Shown: positions 53,707-63,634, counted from the stretch's first letter. The stretch is DNA of 64,000 bases from Clostridiaceae bacterium AF10-41 (GCA_027686065.1 JAQCTH010000002.1:67112-131111), one strand, 5' to 3'. Made by a program: numbers and translations. The notes: generated by a model from the letters alone, not told the origin.

Positions 53707-53814
53707 AATAAATCTCCCTTCGATTTCATTTCTATTAGTATTATCATATTTGAATATTTGAATTCAAAATTATGATATATAAATTATTTCTTAATGGTAA
53801 TTATATATTATTTA

Positions 53815-53844
53815 ATGAAAAAAGCATAGATTTCTCTATGCTTT
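53815..53844 (-). terminator. Terminator overlapping the stop of the STAS-like gene
   Basis: AAAGCATAGA pairs with TCTATGCTTT around TTTC; TTTTTT follows on the minus strand. Confidence 0.85.
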
Positions 53845-54112
53845 ATTGAAAAGTAGTTCCTAACACTACCCTAGAATAATCTTTATAATTTGATAAATTT
53901 TTAACAATTATTTGCTTAAAAATAAATTCTCTTCCTAATTTATTAATTAAATCTCCAAGAAGAACATTTAAAAAAGTTGTAGGAATTCTTCTGAATCCTT
54001 GAAAATCAAGAATCACTCCTAAATTTATATTATTTCTAATAATTTCTCTTAGCAAAATAGCATCTTCTATAGTTATATCTTCTCCTAATACGTCCTTTAC
54101 TCTGATTTCCAT
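53843..54112 (-). CDS. STAS-like domain protein (DUF4325)
   Basis: An 89-residue protein of the DUF4325 type, a STAS-like fold (strand, helix ITIEDAILLREII, strand VILDFQGFRRIPTTFLNVLLGDLI). Such proteins often accompany histidine-kinase-like ATPases or defence modules; none is adjacent here. The start at 54112 is chosen because GGGGGT lies nine bases upstream; the frame opens earlier with TTG in the ribosome site itself. Function unknown. Confidence 0.78.
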   Translation of the reverse strand: MEIRVKDVLGEDITIEDAILLREIIRNNINLGVILDFQGFRRIPTTFLNVLLGDLINKLGREFIFKQIIVKNLSNYKDYSRVVLGTTFQ

Positions 54113-54225
54113 ATATGATACCCCCAAATCTATTAATTGTTTAAATTTTCTGAAAACTCTCTTTACTATAATATATCAATTATTAGTTTTTTTGTCAACA
54201 ATTTAACAAATATTTTTTAAATTAA

Positions 54226-54249
54226 ACCTATAATAATAATATTATAGGC
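54226..54249 (-). terminator. murI terminator
   Basis: CCTATAATA pairs with TATTATAGG around 4 bases, 10 bp after the murI stop, followed by TTTAATTT on the minus strand. Confidence 0.65.
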
Positions 54250-54259
54250 TTAATTTTTT

Positions 54260-55033
54260 CTACATATCTAAAAGTTTATTGCTTAAATCTATAAATTCAC
54301 TTTTCCCATATGAATTTATAATTTCTATAGTTCCTTTTTTATTGCAATTTGTTACTAGGTTTTTATTTTCTAATCTTCTCCTTAACTCTTTTACAGTTCC
54401 TAGTCCTCCATCTATTATAACCACATCGTTCCCAACTACTTTTGATAATGTATCTGTTATAAATGGATAGTGTGTACATCCTAATACAATAGAAGCTATT
54501 TTTCCTTTATTATATGTATTTATTTTATTTCTTAGGTACTCTTCAATTTCTTCTCCTTGAAGTTTACCACTTTCTATAAATTCTACAAGCCCAGGACATG
54601 GTATTGGAACTATAGATGCCTTATCTTTATATTTATCCATCAGTCTATTAAACTTTTCTTCTTTTAATGTCATTGTTGTTGCCATTATTAATATATTTCC
54701 TTGTATGTCAAGTTCTACAGCTGGCTTTAATGCAGGCTCTATTCCAACTAGAGGTAGCTCTGGGTAAACCTTTCTTAATTCTGCAACAGCAGCACTGGTT
54801 GCTGTATTACATGCAATTGCGATTCCTTTTACTCCCTTATTTAATAGAAACTCTACAGCTTTAAAGGTTAGATCTCTAACTTCACTAACGCTTTTAACTC
54901 CATAAGGTGCATTTTTAGAATCTCCAAAATATATATAATTCTCATTTGGCATTATTTTTATTGCCTCTTTCATCACGCTTAATCCGCCTACCCCTGAATC
55001 AAAAAAACCTATTGGCCTATTTTTATTGTCCAA
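54260..55033 (-). CDS. murI: Glutamate racemase
   Basis: Makes D-glutamate for peptidoglycan. The 257-residue protein has both catalytic cysteines in [12 protein letters not shown] (near 73) and VLGCTHYPF (near 185). The N-terminal signature is [14 protein letters not shown], and the substrate-binding [10 protein letters not shown] follows. It stands alone, divergent from the glutamine synthetase gene. Fusing cell-wall supply with nitrogen metabolism by position is coincidental as far as can be seen. Confidence 0.97.
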   Translation of the reverse strand: MDNKNRPIGFFDSGVGGLSVMKEAIKIMPNENYIYFGDSKNAPYGVKSVSEVRDLTFKAVEFLLNKGVKGIAIACNTATSAAVAELRKVYPELPLVGIEPALKPAVELDIQGNILIMATTMTLKEEKFNRLMDKYKDKASIVPIPCPGLVEFIESGKLQGEEIEEYLRNKINTYNKGKIASIVLGCTHYPFITDTLSKVVGNDVVIIDGGLGTVKELRRRLENKNLVTNCNKKGTIEIINSYGKSEFIDLSNKLLDM

Positions 55034-55169
55034 TTACTCTCACTCCATTTTCTTTAATTCTATATTTTATTTTATACCTTTATTTAATATAAATCTACAA
55101 ATTTATATTCTTATTCATACTTACCTATATTAGAAATAATTTACCAATATTATTTCATCAAATTAATTA

Positions 55170-55198
55170 TTGACATCATAAGATGTATATAATAGAAT
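55170..55198 (+). promoter_or_regulatory. Promoter of the glutamine synthetase gene
   Basis: Consensus TTGACA (55170-55175), 17 bp, TAGAAT (55193-55198). About 105 bases of leader follow, including AAGGAA-7-TTCCTT (55269-55287). No known glutamine-binding motif was recognised in it. Confidence 0.7.
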
Positions 55199-55313
55199 TG
55201 CTTTATAAATAAAAATTTTTACGAATATTATGATGTCTATACCACTTAAATATTCGAGTTTCAACAGAAAGGAAGTGAATTTTCCTTGTTATTTTTCGCA
55301 AGGGAACTTTTTT

Positions 55314-57209
55314 ATGAAAGATTTAATTTTTACAATTTCTAAATCAAAACACAATAAAGAAGACTTATCTAAAATACTTAAAGATCATCCTGAAATAAAA
55401 TTTGTATCTATTGTTGGAATAGACTTATCAGGTAATGATACAGACGAAAAAATTCCTACACGATTATTTCTAGATGATATTGATTCATTTTTAAACGGAG
55501 TTGCAATACAAACAGATGGTTCTTCAGTTGTACTTCCTGGAATAGCGACATTAAATGATGCAAAAGTTGATATGGTGGCAGACCTTAATGCAAATTGGTT
55601 TGTTGACTATAACTTCGATTATATTGACCCTCTTACTAACAAACCAGTTGGTACTCTTAGAATCCCTTCATTTTTGATTCATAACAATAAGGCAGTATGT
55701 TCAAGAAATATACTTACTTCTGCAATAAATACTTTTAAATCAACTCTTTTAAATATTTTTAAGAATAAACCTGAGACTTTAAATCCATTTGGAATTAGCT
55801 ATGATGATATAGATAAAATTATAATTACTTCAGCTACAGAACTAGAATTTTGGGTTAAGACTCCAAATGAGCAAGCTCATATAGAAGAATTATCTACATC
55901 TCAAGTTTTACAAGAGCAATACTGGACTAGAACTAAAGGAACAGTGAGAACTGCACTAGAAGAAACATTACTTCTTATGGAGGCATATGGATTTGAGCCT
56001 GAAATGGGCCATAAAGAAGTTGGCGGAGTTAAATCTAAGTTAGATAGTAATGGACAGTTTAATCACATAATGGAACAGCTTGAAATTGATTGGAAATATT
56101 CAGATGCTATTCAAGCTGCCGATAATGAAATTTTTGTTAAAATCCTTACTCAAGAAACTTTTAGAAGACATGGTCTAGATGTTTCTTTTAAAGCAAAACC
56201 TATCGATGATGTTGCTGGTTCTGGGATGCATGTACATCTAGGTGTTAGCTTAAAGCTTAAGGATGGAAAGAGAATAAACTTATTCCATGCAACTAAAGAA
56301 GACTTCTTAAGCTGTATAGGATATGGAGCTATAATGGGAGTGTTAAAGAATTATGAAATTATGAATCCATTTATTTCTGCAACTAGTGGTGCATTTAAAA
56401 GGTTAAAACCTGGTTTTGAAGCTCCTATATGTATAGTTACATCTCTTGGAGTATCTCCTGATAATCCATCAAGAAATAGAACTATATTAATAGGTTTAAT
56501 AAGAGACTTAATGAATCCATTAGCAACTAGATTTGAGCTTAGATCACCTAATCCTCATACCAATATATATCTAGCTCTTTCAGTTTCATATATGTCAATG
56601 CTTGATGGAATAATATATGCTCTTGAAAATAATAAAACTGAAGAAGAGCTTTTAGCCGAATTATCAAAGAAACCTGGAGAAGATGCTGAATATTTAGAAA
56701 AAATAAGAGCTTATAGAAGTGAAGAAGATGTATTTGAATTCTACTCTGATCTAGAAAGAGATGAATACTTTAGCAAGGCTCCAGCTACAGTGTATGAGAA
56801 CCTTCTTCAGCTAGATAAATATTCCGATAAGCTAAATGTATTGAAAAGAAATAATGTATTTAGTGATAAATTAATAAATAGTTTTAAACTTGCAACTATT
56901 CAAAGATGGACTACAGATATTATTCACAGAATAATATTAAACCATGCTTCTGAAGTTAGATCATTTAAAAAATTACATTCTGATAATGCACTAGATTTGG
57001 ATATATCAAATTGGATGACTATAGATAATCTTAGACATTATATAATGAAAGATACTTATACAAATAAGGGGTTATTCACTCGAATAAAAGAAGCTTTAAC
57101 TAATGAAAATTATGCTGTTGCTTCCGACTTATTAATTGAGTTAGAAGATAAAATGAGTTCATTAAGAAAGCTTTACAATAACTACACTAAAAATTTATTA
57201 GATATATAA
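55314..57209 (+). CDS. Glutamine synthetase, long atypical form
   Basis: A 631-residue ATP-dependent ligase of the glutamine synthetase superfamily. The beta-grasp part is at the N-terminus. The catalytic core contains SATELEFWV, MGHKEVGGV, GSGMHVHLG and RFELRSPNPHTNIYLALSVS. A long helical C-terminal tail (about 480-631) is missing in standard GlnA, and motifs of type III enzymes are absent. I start at 55314, where AAGGGAAC precedes the ATG; an ATG at 55230 opens the same frame without a ribosome site. Long forms like this are known in clostridia; whether it makes glutamine or another gamma-glutamyl product is not certain. Confidence 0.82.
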   Translation: MKDLIFTISKSKHNKEDLSKILKDHPEIKFVSIVGIDLSGNDTDEKIPTRLFLDDIDSFLNGVAIQTDGSSVVLPGIATLNDAKVDMVADLNANWFVDYNFDYIDPLTNKPVGTLRIPSFLIHNNKAVCSRNILTSAINTFKSTLLNIFKNKPETLNPFGISYDDIDKIIITSATELEFWVKTPNEQAHIEELSTSQVLQEQYWTRTKGTVRTALEETLLLMEAYGFEPEMGHKEVGGVKSKLDSNGQFNHIMEQLEIDWKYSDAIQAADNEIFVKILTQETFRRHGLDVSFKAKPIDDVAGSGMHVHLGVSLKLKDGKRINLFHATKEDFLSCIGYGAIMGVLKNYEIMNPFISATSGAFKRLKPGFEAPICIVTSLGVSPDNPSRNRTILIGLIRDLMNPLATRFELRSPNPHTNIYLALSVSYMSMLDGIIYALENNKTEEELLAELSKKPGEDAEYLEKIRAYRSEEDVFEFYSDLERDEYFSKAPATVYENLLQLDKYSDKLNVLKRNNVFSDKLINSFKLATIQRWTTDIIHRIILNHASEVRSFKKLHSDNALDLDISNWMTIDNLRHYIMKDTYTNKGLFTRIKEALTNENYAVASDLLIELEDKMSSLRKLYNNYTKNLLDI

Positions 57210-57213
57210 ATTT

Positions 57214-57251
57214 AATTAAAGGATTAGGATTAACATCTTAATCCTTTAATT
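57214..57251. terminator. Hairpin after the glutamine synthetase gene
   Basis: AATTAAAGGATTA pairs perfectly (13 bp) with TAATCCTTTAATT around 12 bases, five bases after the stop; only a weak T run. Confidence 0.65.
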
Positions 57252-57330
57252 ATGTATAAATTAATATGTGACTCCTAGTAATATATTACATAAATTGTTA
57301 TAATATAAATAAAAAGTAGAGGTGTAAAAT

Positions 57331-58404
57331 ATGAGACTTGTTCCTTTAGAAAGTGTTCGAATTAATTCATATCTTGCTAAAACCTTATACGATATTGAAG
57401 GAAGAGTTTTGCTAAATGAAGGTACTAAAATCAATACTACCTTAATAGAAAAACTAAGAAGTTTCAATATAGACTCACTATATATTATTGATGATTTAAG
57501 TAATGATGAAATTAAAAATATAATAAAACCTGATCTTAGGAATAAAGCCTTAGAGTTAATAAATAGCACATTTAAAAACGCAAAAATATCAGGTTTATCT
57601 GATGATAATGATGAGTATCTAAAATCTGTTTATTTATTAGCAGAAGAGCTTTTAGATGCTATACTGTCTAATGATGATTTATTACCTTATTTAGTAGATA
57701 TACGAAATCTGAACTTAAATACTTATAATCATTGTGTAAATGTTGCTATTATATCCTTAGTAGTTGGAATAAATTTAAAACTTAATAGAACTGAGCTTTT
57801 AAACCTAGCTACTGGTGCACTTATACATGATATAGGTAAAGCCTTTATATATAAAGGTTTAGTTATGAAAGATGCTCCACTAACTTATGATGAATTTGAA
57901 TTAATGAAAAATCATTGTCAGAAAGGTTATAATTATATAGAGAATAATGCTTTTATCAATACTGATATTAAAATGATAATATTACAGCATCATGAAAGAA
58001 TTGATGGTTTAGGGTATCCAAATGGATTATTTGGAAGTCAAATAAATAAACTTGCTAAAATAGTTTCAATTGCGGATATTTATGATATGTTAACATCACA
58101 AAAATATTATATACAATCAATGTGTGCTAGTGATGCTTTAGAATATATAATGAGTCATGCAGGAACAATCTTCGATTTTAATATAGTTAAAGTATTTTCC
58201 AAGGTTATTGTTCCCTTCCCACATGGGACAGTTGTTAGGTTAAGTAATGGAGATTTAGGTATTGTTAAAGAAACTTTCTCAAACTTTCCTTTAAGACCTG
58301 ACATAAAAATAATAAAAAGCAATGTAAAAGAAAATGAAGGTGTAACTATAAGTTTAATAAAGGAATTATCAATAGTTATATCACATATAGAAAAAGCTGT
58401 ATAA
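57331..58404 (+). CDS. HD-GYP domain protein, probable cyclic-di-GMP phosphodiesterase
   Basis: A 357-residue protein. Residues 1-65 match the DUF3391-like N-terminal extension (GRVLLNEGTKI). The HD-GYP domain at about 125-300 has metal ligands His134, His166-Asp167, His195, His220-His221 and the GYP triplet at 228-230 (HHERIDGLGYP). Lys170 of HDIGK is present. The C-terminal 60 residues form a small strand-rich domain common after HD-GYP. It should hydrolyse c-di-GMP, a signal for motility and surface behaviour. GTAGAGGTG precedes the ATG. Confidence 0.9.
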   Translation: MRLVPLESVRINSYLAKTLYDIEGRVLLNEGTKINTTLIEKLRSFNIDSLYIIDDLSNDEIKNIIKPDLRNKALELINSTFKNAKISGLSDDNDEYLKSVYLLAEELLDAILSNDDLLPYLVDIRNLNLNTYNHCVNVAIISLVVGINLKLNRTELLNLATGALIHDIGKAFIYKGLVMKDAPLTYDEFELMKNHCQKGYNYIENNAFINTDIKMIILQHHERIDGLGYPNGLFGSQINKLAKIVSIADIYDMLTSQKYYIQSMCASDALEYIMSHAGTIFDFNIVKVFSKVIVPFPHGTVVRLSNGDLGIVKETFSNFPLRPDIKIIKSNVKENEGVTISLIKELSIVISHIEKAV

Positions 58405-58409
58405 ACCTT

Positions 58410-58437
58410 AAGGTAGAGAATATCTCTGCCTTTTTTT
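58410..58437 (+). terminator. Terminator of the HD-GYP gene
   Basis: AAGGTAGAGA pairs with TCTCTGCCTT (one G-U) around three bases, followed by TTTTTTT on the plus strand. Confidence 0.8.
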
Positions 58438-58442
58438 ACTTT

Positions 58443-58733
58443 TTATATCCATGCTGGAATACTAATTTTTTCATTATCAATAATAGAGGATTTATTTCCT
58501 ATTACGTTTTTAATAATCCTTTTACTTTTATTTAATGAATTACTATTTATAAAATCTTCAGCTTCCTTCATACTATTTGCTTTAAATATAAATGTCCATC
58601 CGTCTTTATCATATTTCCCTGTACACATTAAATACTTTTCAGTTGCATTATTTATATGTTGTCTATCTACTATTAGACTTTTAAATTCACCCATTGTTTT
58701 ATAATTTAGTTTTACAAAAATATCATTATTCAT
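58443..58733 (-). CDS. Small protein with predicted SOS control, unknown function
   Basis: A 96-residue soluble protein (MNNDIFVKLNYKTMGEFKS...). It has alternating strands and helices and a ferredoxin-like order (strand, helix, strand WTFIFKANS, helix KEAEDFINS), vaguely like YciI or ABM dimer domains. GGAGGTC five bases before the ATG fixes the start; the frame opens slightly earlier. The promoter directly upstream contains a near-perfect LexA box. It converges with the HD-GYP gene. No family recognised. Confidence 0.7.
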   Translation of the reverse strand: MNNDIFVKLNYKTMGEFKSLIVDRQHINNATEKYLMCTGKYDKDGWTFIFKANSMKEAEDFINSNSLNKSKRIIKNVIGNKSSIIDNEKISIPAWI

Positions 58734-58767
58734 ATTGACCTCCACCAAACATAAGTTCTATAATATT

Positions 58768-58796
58768 AATATATACGAACGTACGTTTTATGTCAA
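58768..58796 (-). promoter_or_regulatory. Promoter of the 96-residue protein gene
   Basis: Consensus TTGACA (58796-58791), 17 bp, TATATT (58773-58768) on the minus strand, with the LexA-like box filling the spacer. Confidence 0.7.
58776..58789. promoter_or_regulatory. Probable LexA (SOS) box
   Basis: CGAACGTACGTTTT agrees with the Firmicutes LexA consensus CGAACRNRYGTTYG at 13 of 14 positions, includes the invariant GAAC-N4-GTT, and lies between the -35 and -10 elements where binding would block polymerase. Confidence 0.6.
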
Positions 58797-58864
58797 TACT
58801 TGTATAAACTTTTCTTTTAAAATTTGTTTTTTTGTATAACCCTATTATTTATTGTCGAAAATAA

Positions 58865-59003
58865 TAAATTGCGAAGCAATTTATATAGTTCACAGCGCAC
58901 AATTCACAGTTCACAGTTTCTTAATTCAGCAGAGCTGAATTATTTCCATAACTGTGAATTGTGCCTTGTGAACTGTGAACTGAAAAATGCTTCGCATTTT
59001 TAA
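58865..59003. repeat. Composite intergenic repeat, copy C
   Basis: Two arms of about 45 bases (58868-58912 and 58950-58995) are imperfect complements built of CACAGTTCACAATT-type units. The arms begin and end with TTGCGAAGCAA and TGCTTCGCA. The centre is AATTCAGC-AGA-GCTGAATT followed by ATTTCC, which matches copy B. After it come CCTGTTCGCC and CCTTGTTACTTTCCC (to about 59075), resembling copy A. Confidence 0.6.
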
Positions 59004-59094
59004 ATAAAATCTAACACCTGTTCGCCGACACTTGTCTCCTTTTCTCTGCTCCTTGTTACTTTCCCAAAGAAACTGTGCGTTATTAACATAAGTA

Positions 59095-62000
59095 CTACTC
59101 TGCTATATTAAATACCTCTAAATTCTCATTTTCTATTCCAAAGTATTTAACTTCTGCTATTGCTCTTAATGTATCTAACGATGTTATAACTTCTATATTT
59201 CTTTCTACCGCTGCTCTTCTTATTATAAATCCGTCTCTTTTTGAATCATTACCCTTTGTTGGAGTATTTATTACTAAATCAACTGCCTTATTTTTTATTA
59301 TATCCAATATATTAGGCTTATCTTCATGAAGCTTTCTTACTGTTTCAACTTCTATATCAACTTCCTTTAAAAGGTTAGCTGTTCCTTCTGTTGCAATAAA
59401 TTTATATCCTATTTCTGATAACATTTTAGCTATAGGTAAGAATTCCTTTTTATCATGATTATTTATTGTAGCCAATATTTTCTTTTCTTTATTTGAAGGA
59501 TACATACCAGCTGCTACAAATCCTTTATATAATGCTTCTCTTATAGTTCTTCCTACTCCTAGTACTTCTCCTGTAGATCTCATTTCTGGACCTAAGGATA
59601 CTTCAACCTTAGGCAATTTTTGAGTTGAGAATACAGGAACCTTTACTGAAACTAAATCTGGTTCTTTATATATGTCTACTCCGTACCCTAAATCTTTTAA
59701 CTTGTATCCAAGCATTACTTTTGTGGCTAAATCTACTATAGGTACCTTACTTACTTTACTTATATATGGTACGGTTCTTGAAGCTCTTGGATTTACTTCT
59801 ATTATATAAAGATTTCCTTCAAATTCTATAAACTGGATGTTTATCATCCCCTTAATCCCAATTGATGTTGCAATCTTTTTTGTATAACTTAAGACTTTAC
59901 TTTTTATTTTATTGCTTATATTCTGACTTGGATACATGGTTACTGAATCCCCAGAATGTACTCCTGCTCTTTCTAAGTGCTCCATTACTCCTGGTATAAG
60001 AATATCTTCCCCATCAGATATAGCATCTACTTCGATCTCTCTACCCATTAGGTATTTATCTACTAATATAGGGTTCTTCTTATCTTTTGAAAAAGCATTC
60101 TTTAAATAATATTTTAGTTCTTCTTCGTCAAAAGTTATTTCCATCCCTTGTCCCCCTAAGACATATGAAGGTCTTACAAGTACAGGAAAGCCTAATCTTT
60201 CTGCCTCTTCTAACCCTTCTTCTACAGACCAAATACCTTTTCCTTTTGGTCTATCTATACCTAAGTTTTCAAGTAATTCATCAAACTTCTCTCTATCTTC
60301 AGCCATATCTATCTGATCTGCTGTTGTTCCTAAAGTTTTTATTCCTTTTTCCTTTAAGAAGTTCGCAAGTTTTATAGCCGTCTGTCCACCAAATTGAAGT
60401 ATAACTCCATATGGATTTTCTTTTTCTATTATATTTAATACATCTTCTTCTGTTAGTGGTTCAAAGTATAGTTTATCTGATATATTAAAATCCGTACTTA
60501 CTGTTTCTGGATTATTATTTACTATTATAGTTTCAATCCCCATTTTTCTTAATGCCATTACGCAATGTACTGAAGCATAATCAAATTCTATTCCTTGCCC
60601 TATTCTAATTGGCCCTGACCCTATAACTAATACCTTTTTCTTATCAGATACCTGAACTTCATCATATTGTTCATAAGTTGAATAATAATATGGTGATAAG
60701 GCTTCAAATTCCCCTCCACAAGTATCAACCATCTTGTATGAAGGCTTTATATTCCAAATACTTCTTAACTTATATACATCATCTGGATTAACCTTTAGCA
60801 TATCAGCTATAGCTTTATCTGAAAAACCCTTTTTCTTTAATGATAATAACCATTCCTTATCTAAATCATCTATTTTGCTTAGTTTTAATCTAGTTTCTTC
60901 TTCTACTATCCATTTAAACTTTTCTAAGAAAAATATATCTATTCCTGTTATTTTGGATATACTTTCTATTCTATAATCTCTTCTTATCATTTCTGCAAGA
61001 GCAAACAGTCTTTCATCATCAGGTTTCATTACTATAGTCTTTAACTCTTGTATGCTTAATTCTTTAAACTTAGGATGATTTAAAGAATACTTACCTATCT
61101 CTAAGCTTCTTATTCCCTTTAAAAGTGCTGCCTCCAAGTTAGAGCCTATAGCCATTATTTCTCCAGTTGCCATCATCTTAGTTCCTAAAGCTCTATCTGC
61201 CGTATAAAATTTATCAAAAGGCCACTTTGGAATTTTTACTACTACATAATCTAATGTTGGCTCAAAACAGGCATAAGTCTTTTGAGTTACTGCATTTCTA
61301 ATTTCATCTAATCCATATCCCAAAGCTATCTTCGCTGCGAGTTTAGCTATTGGATATCCTGTTGCCTTTGATGCTAGTGCTGATGATCTTGAAACTCTTG
61401 GATTAATTTCTATTACTGCATATTGAAATGAATTTGGATTTAGTGCAAATTGAACATTACATCCACCTTCTATTCCTACTGCATTTATTATATTTATAGC
61501 TGAAGTTCTAAGCATCTGATATTCTTTATCAGATAATGTTTGTGATGGCGCTACAACTATACTGTCTCCTGTATGAATTCCAACCGGATCTATATTTTCC
61601 ATATTACATACGGTTATACAGTTTCCATAAGAATCTCTCATAACCTCATATTCTATTTCCTTCCATCCCTTAACTGACTTTTCTAGCAAAACTTGTCCTA
61701 TTGTGCTTAATTGTAAGCCCGATGATAATATTTCTCTAAGCTCTTCTTCATTATCAGCTATTCCACCACCAGTTCCTCCTAATGTGTATGCCGGTCTAAC
61801 TATTACTGGATATCCTATACTTGAAGCATACTCTACTCCAGCTTCCATTTCAGTTATTATCTCACTCTGTATAACTGGTTCGTTTATTCTATTCATCATA
61901 TTTCTAAAAAGCTCTCTGTCTTCACCTTCTTTAATAGATTGAATAGATGTTCCAATTACTTTTACATTATATTTTTCAAGTAGTCCTGCTTCATGTAAAT

Positions 62001-62301
62001 CTACCGCAAGGTTAAGTCCTGTTTGCCCTCCCATTCCTGTAAGCAAACTATCCGGTCTTTCTTTATATATAACCTTTTCTAGAAAATCAATTGTTAATGG
62101 CTCAATATATACTTTGTCTGCAACCTCTGCATCAGTCATTATAGTCGCTGGGTTGGAATTAACCAAAACTACTTCTATACCTTCTTCTTTAAGTGCTTGG
62201 CACGCTTGAGTCCCTGAATAATCAAATTCAGCTGCTTGCCCTATAACGATTGGTCCTGATCCTATAACTAAAACTTTTTTTATGTCTTTATTTAATGGCA
62301 T
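59095..62301 (-). CDS. carB: Carbamoyl-phosphate synthase large subunit
   Basis: Makes carbamoyl phosphate from bicarbonate, ammonia and two ATP, for pyrimidines and arginine. The 1068-residue protein has two homologous halves, each starting with VLVIGSGP(I) and an ATP-grasp domain ([11 protein letters not shown] in the first, [11 protein letters not shown] in the second). An oligomerisation domain lies at about 400-550. The C-terminal regulatory domain (about 930-1068, MGS-like) binds effectors. It starts 12 bp after carA. The PyrR leader upstream of carA points to pyrimidine control. Confidence 0.97.
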   Translation of the reverse strand: MPLNKDIKKVLVIGSGPIVIGQAAEFDYSGTQACQALKEEGIEVVLVNSNPATIMTDAEVADKVYIEPLTIDFLEKVIYKERPDSLLTGMGGQTGLNLAVDLHEAGLLEKYNVKVIGTSIQSIKEGEDRELFRNMMNRINEPVIQSEIITEMEAGVEYASSIGYPVIVRPAYTLGGTGGGIADNEEELREILSSGLQLSTIGQVLLEKSVKGWKEIEYEVMRDSYGNCITVCNMENIDPVGIHTGDSIVVAPSQTLSDKEYQMLRTSAINIINAVGIEGGCNVQFALNPNSFQYAVIEINPRVSRSSALASKATGYPIAKLAAKIALGYGLDEIRNAVTQKTYACFEPTLDYVVVKIPKWPFDKFYTADRALGTKMMATGEIMAIGSNLEAALLKGIRSLEIGKYSLNHPKFKELSIQELKTIVMKPDDERLFALAEMIRRDYRIESISKITGIDIFFLEKFKWIVEEETRLKLSKIDDLDKEWLLSLKKKGFSDKAIADMLKVNPDDVYKLRSIWNIKPSYKMVDTCGGEFEALSPYYYSTYEQYDEVQVSDKKKVLVIGSGPIRIGQGIEFDYASVHCVMALRKMGIETIIVNNNPETVSTDFNISDKLYFEPLTEEDVLNIIEKENPYGVILQFGGQTAIKLANFLKEKGIKTLGTTADQIDMAEDREKFDELLENLGIDRPKGKGIWSVEEGLEEAERLGFPVLVRPSYVLGGQGMEITFDEEELKYYLKNAFSKDKKNPILVDKYLMGREIEVDAISDGEDILIPGVMEHLERAGVHSGDSVTMYPSQNISNKIKSKVLSYTKKIATSIGIKGMINIQFIEFEGNLYIIEVNPRASRTVPYISKVSKVPIVDLATKVMLGYKLKDLGYGVDIYKEPDLVSVKVPVFSTQKLPKVEVSLGPEMRSTGEVLGVGRTIREALYKGFVAAGMYPSNKEKKILATINNHDKKEFLPIAKMLSEIGYKFIATEGTANLLKEVDIEVETVRKLHEDKPNILDIIKNKAVDLVINTPTKGNDSKRDGFIIRRAAVERNIEVITSLDTLRAIAEVKYFGIENENLEVFNIAE

Positions 62302-62313
62302 ATCTAACCCCTC

Positions 62314-63363
62314 CTATAATGAATACTTGATAAATTTATCAAAGATATATTCGCTATCCTGTGGACCTGCTGCAGCTTCCGGATGGAATTGAACTGAAAA
62401 TATTGGAAGCTTAGTATGCTTCATTCCTTCAATAGTTCCATCATTTATATTTATATGAGTAGCTACAACATCTTCTGGTAGTGTTTCAACTACATACCCA
62501 TGATTTTGTGATGTAATATGAACTTTATTTTCCTCTAAATCTTTAACTGGATGGTTACATCCTCTGTGTCCAAATTTTAATTTAGTAGTCTTGCCGCCTA
62601 ATGTTAATGCTAAAAGTTGATGTCCTAGACATATGCCTACTAATGGTTTCTTTCCCACTAACTTCTTTATATTTTCTATTACATCTGGTAAATCTTCTGG
62701 ATCACCAGGCCCATTTGATAAAAATACTAAGTCAGGGTTTACTTTTAAAATTTCTTCTGCTGTTACTTTCATAGGAAAAATAGTTAACTTGCAATCCCTC
62801 TCTTTAAAATTTCTTATTATATTTTCTTTTATACCAAAATCTATAATTGCAACATGCTTTCCAGTTCCATCTATTTCATACTTCTTTTCAGTACTTACCA
62901 TGCTAACTGCTTTTTTATTTGTAAATAATGCTATTCTATCTTTAACCTCTTCTAGAGTTGTATCTTCTAAGGTAATAATCCCTTTCATTGTTCCATAATT
63001 TCTCAAAATCTTTGTTAAGGCTCTCGTATCTATTCCTTCTAATCCTATTATTTTATTTTGTTTTAAGTAATCTTCTAGATTTATTTCACATCTAAAATTA
63101 TTAGGATGATTACATTTTTCTCTAACTATGAATCCTCTAACCTTTGGAGATTTTGATTCCATATCCTCTAAATTAATTCCATAATTACCCACAAGAGGAT
63201 AAGTCATTGTAACTATTTGTCCGTAATAAGATGGATCAGTTAAAACCTCTTGATATCCTGTCATACCAGTAGTAAATACTACTTCCCCTATGCTGTCCTT
63301 TAAATAACCAAAAGCTTTTCCATCAAAAACCATGCCATTTTCTAATATTAGCTTTGCTTTCAT
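62314..63363 (-). CDS. carA: Carbamoyl-phosphate synthase small subunit
   Basis: The glutaminase that feeds ammonia to CarB. The 349-residue protein has an N-terminal CPSase_sm domain (GYQEVLTDPSYYGQIVTMTYP) and a class I amidotransferase domain. The catalytic Cys is in GICLGHQLLALTLGG and the His-Glu pair in SVQFHPEAAAGP. AAGGAGGGC precedes the ATG. Transcription should pass the PyrR-controlled leader at 63421-63630. No other pyr genes are visible in the window. Confidence 0.97.
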   Translation of the reverse strand: MKAKLILENGMVFDGKAFGYLKDSIGEVVFTTGMTGYQEVLTDPSYYGQIVTMTYPLVGNYGINLEDMESKSPKVRGFIVREKCNHPNNFRCEINLEDYLKQNKIIGLEGIDTRALTKILRNYGTMKGIITLEDTTLEEVKDRIALFTNKKAVSMVSTEKKYEIDGTGKHVAIIDFGIKENIIRNFKERDCKLTIFPMKVTAEEILKVNPDLVFLSNGPGDPEDLPDVIENIKKLVGKKPLVGICLGHQLLALTLGGKTTKLKFGHRGCNHPVKDLEENKVHITSQNHGYVVETLPEDVVATHININDGTIEGMKHTKLPIFSVQFHPEAAAGPQDSEYIFDKFIKYSL

Positions 63364-63420
63364 ATTTAGCCCTCCTTAAAATTAAATATATTTAGCTAAA
63401 AATACACTTCATAAAACAAA

Positions 63421-63473
63421 AACAAAAGGATAATAAGAAGACAACAAATTATAGTTCTCTTCCTACTATCCTT
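63421..63473 (-). terminator. Attenuator terminator in the carAB leader
   Basis: AAGGATAGTAGGAAGA (63473-63458) pairs with TCTTCTTATTATCCTT (63441-63426) over 16 bp with two G-U pairs, followed by TTGTTTTTG. The stop codon of the small leader frame lies in its loop. Confidence 0.85.
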
Positions 63474-63556
63474 ATATATTTAGTATCAGTATTAGAAAAT
63501 GCCCTTACTGACATAGTTATGCAATTATTTTGTGAATATAAATATAACATAATCAT
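63449..63556 (-). CDS. Leader peptide frame in the carAB attenuator
   Basis: A 35-codon frame (33 codons from the second ATG, 63550). AGGGAG lies seven bases before the second ATG. The product reads MLYLYSQNNCITMSVRAF... and ends REL. The stop TAA (63451-63449) falls in the loop of the attenuator terminator, so a ribosome reaching it would cover the 5' arm and prevent termination. The ribosome site lies directly after the PyrR-binding loop and could be masked by it. Whether it is translated is not known; the arrangement recalls E. coli pyrL. Confidence 0.5.
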   Translation of the reverse strand: MIMLYLYSQNNCITMSVRAFSNTDTKYIRIVGREL

Positions 63557-63563
63557 ACTCCCT

Positions 63564-63595
63564 TTCTGGCCTCACAGGACCAATTTAAAGTGTAC
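63564..63595 (-). promoter_or_regulatory. PyrR-binding loop
   Basis: The minus strand reads TTGGTCCTGTGAGGCCAG, matching the PyrR anti-antiterminator consensus (A/G)UCCNGNGAGGY. CTTT before it and AAAG after it can extend the stem into the ribosome site of the leader frame. PyrR with UMP should stabilise it and lower carAB expression. Confidence 0.85.
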
Positions 63596-63634
63596 ATTTT
63601 AACTTCACTCAAAATTAATTATCTTTTTGATAAT

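Noticed and set aside
55230..55313. In-frame upstream ATG that would add 28 residues to the glutamine synthetase
   Set aside because: No ribosome site precedes it, whereas AAGGGAAC precedes the ATG at 55314; could still be part of a leader structure.
55199..55313. Possible glnA-type riboswitch in the glutamine synthetase leader
   Set aside because: GGAAGTGAA vaguely recalls the motif, but the other conserved elements are absent; the cyanobacterial glnA motif is not expected here.
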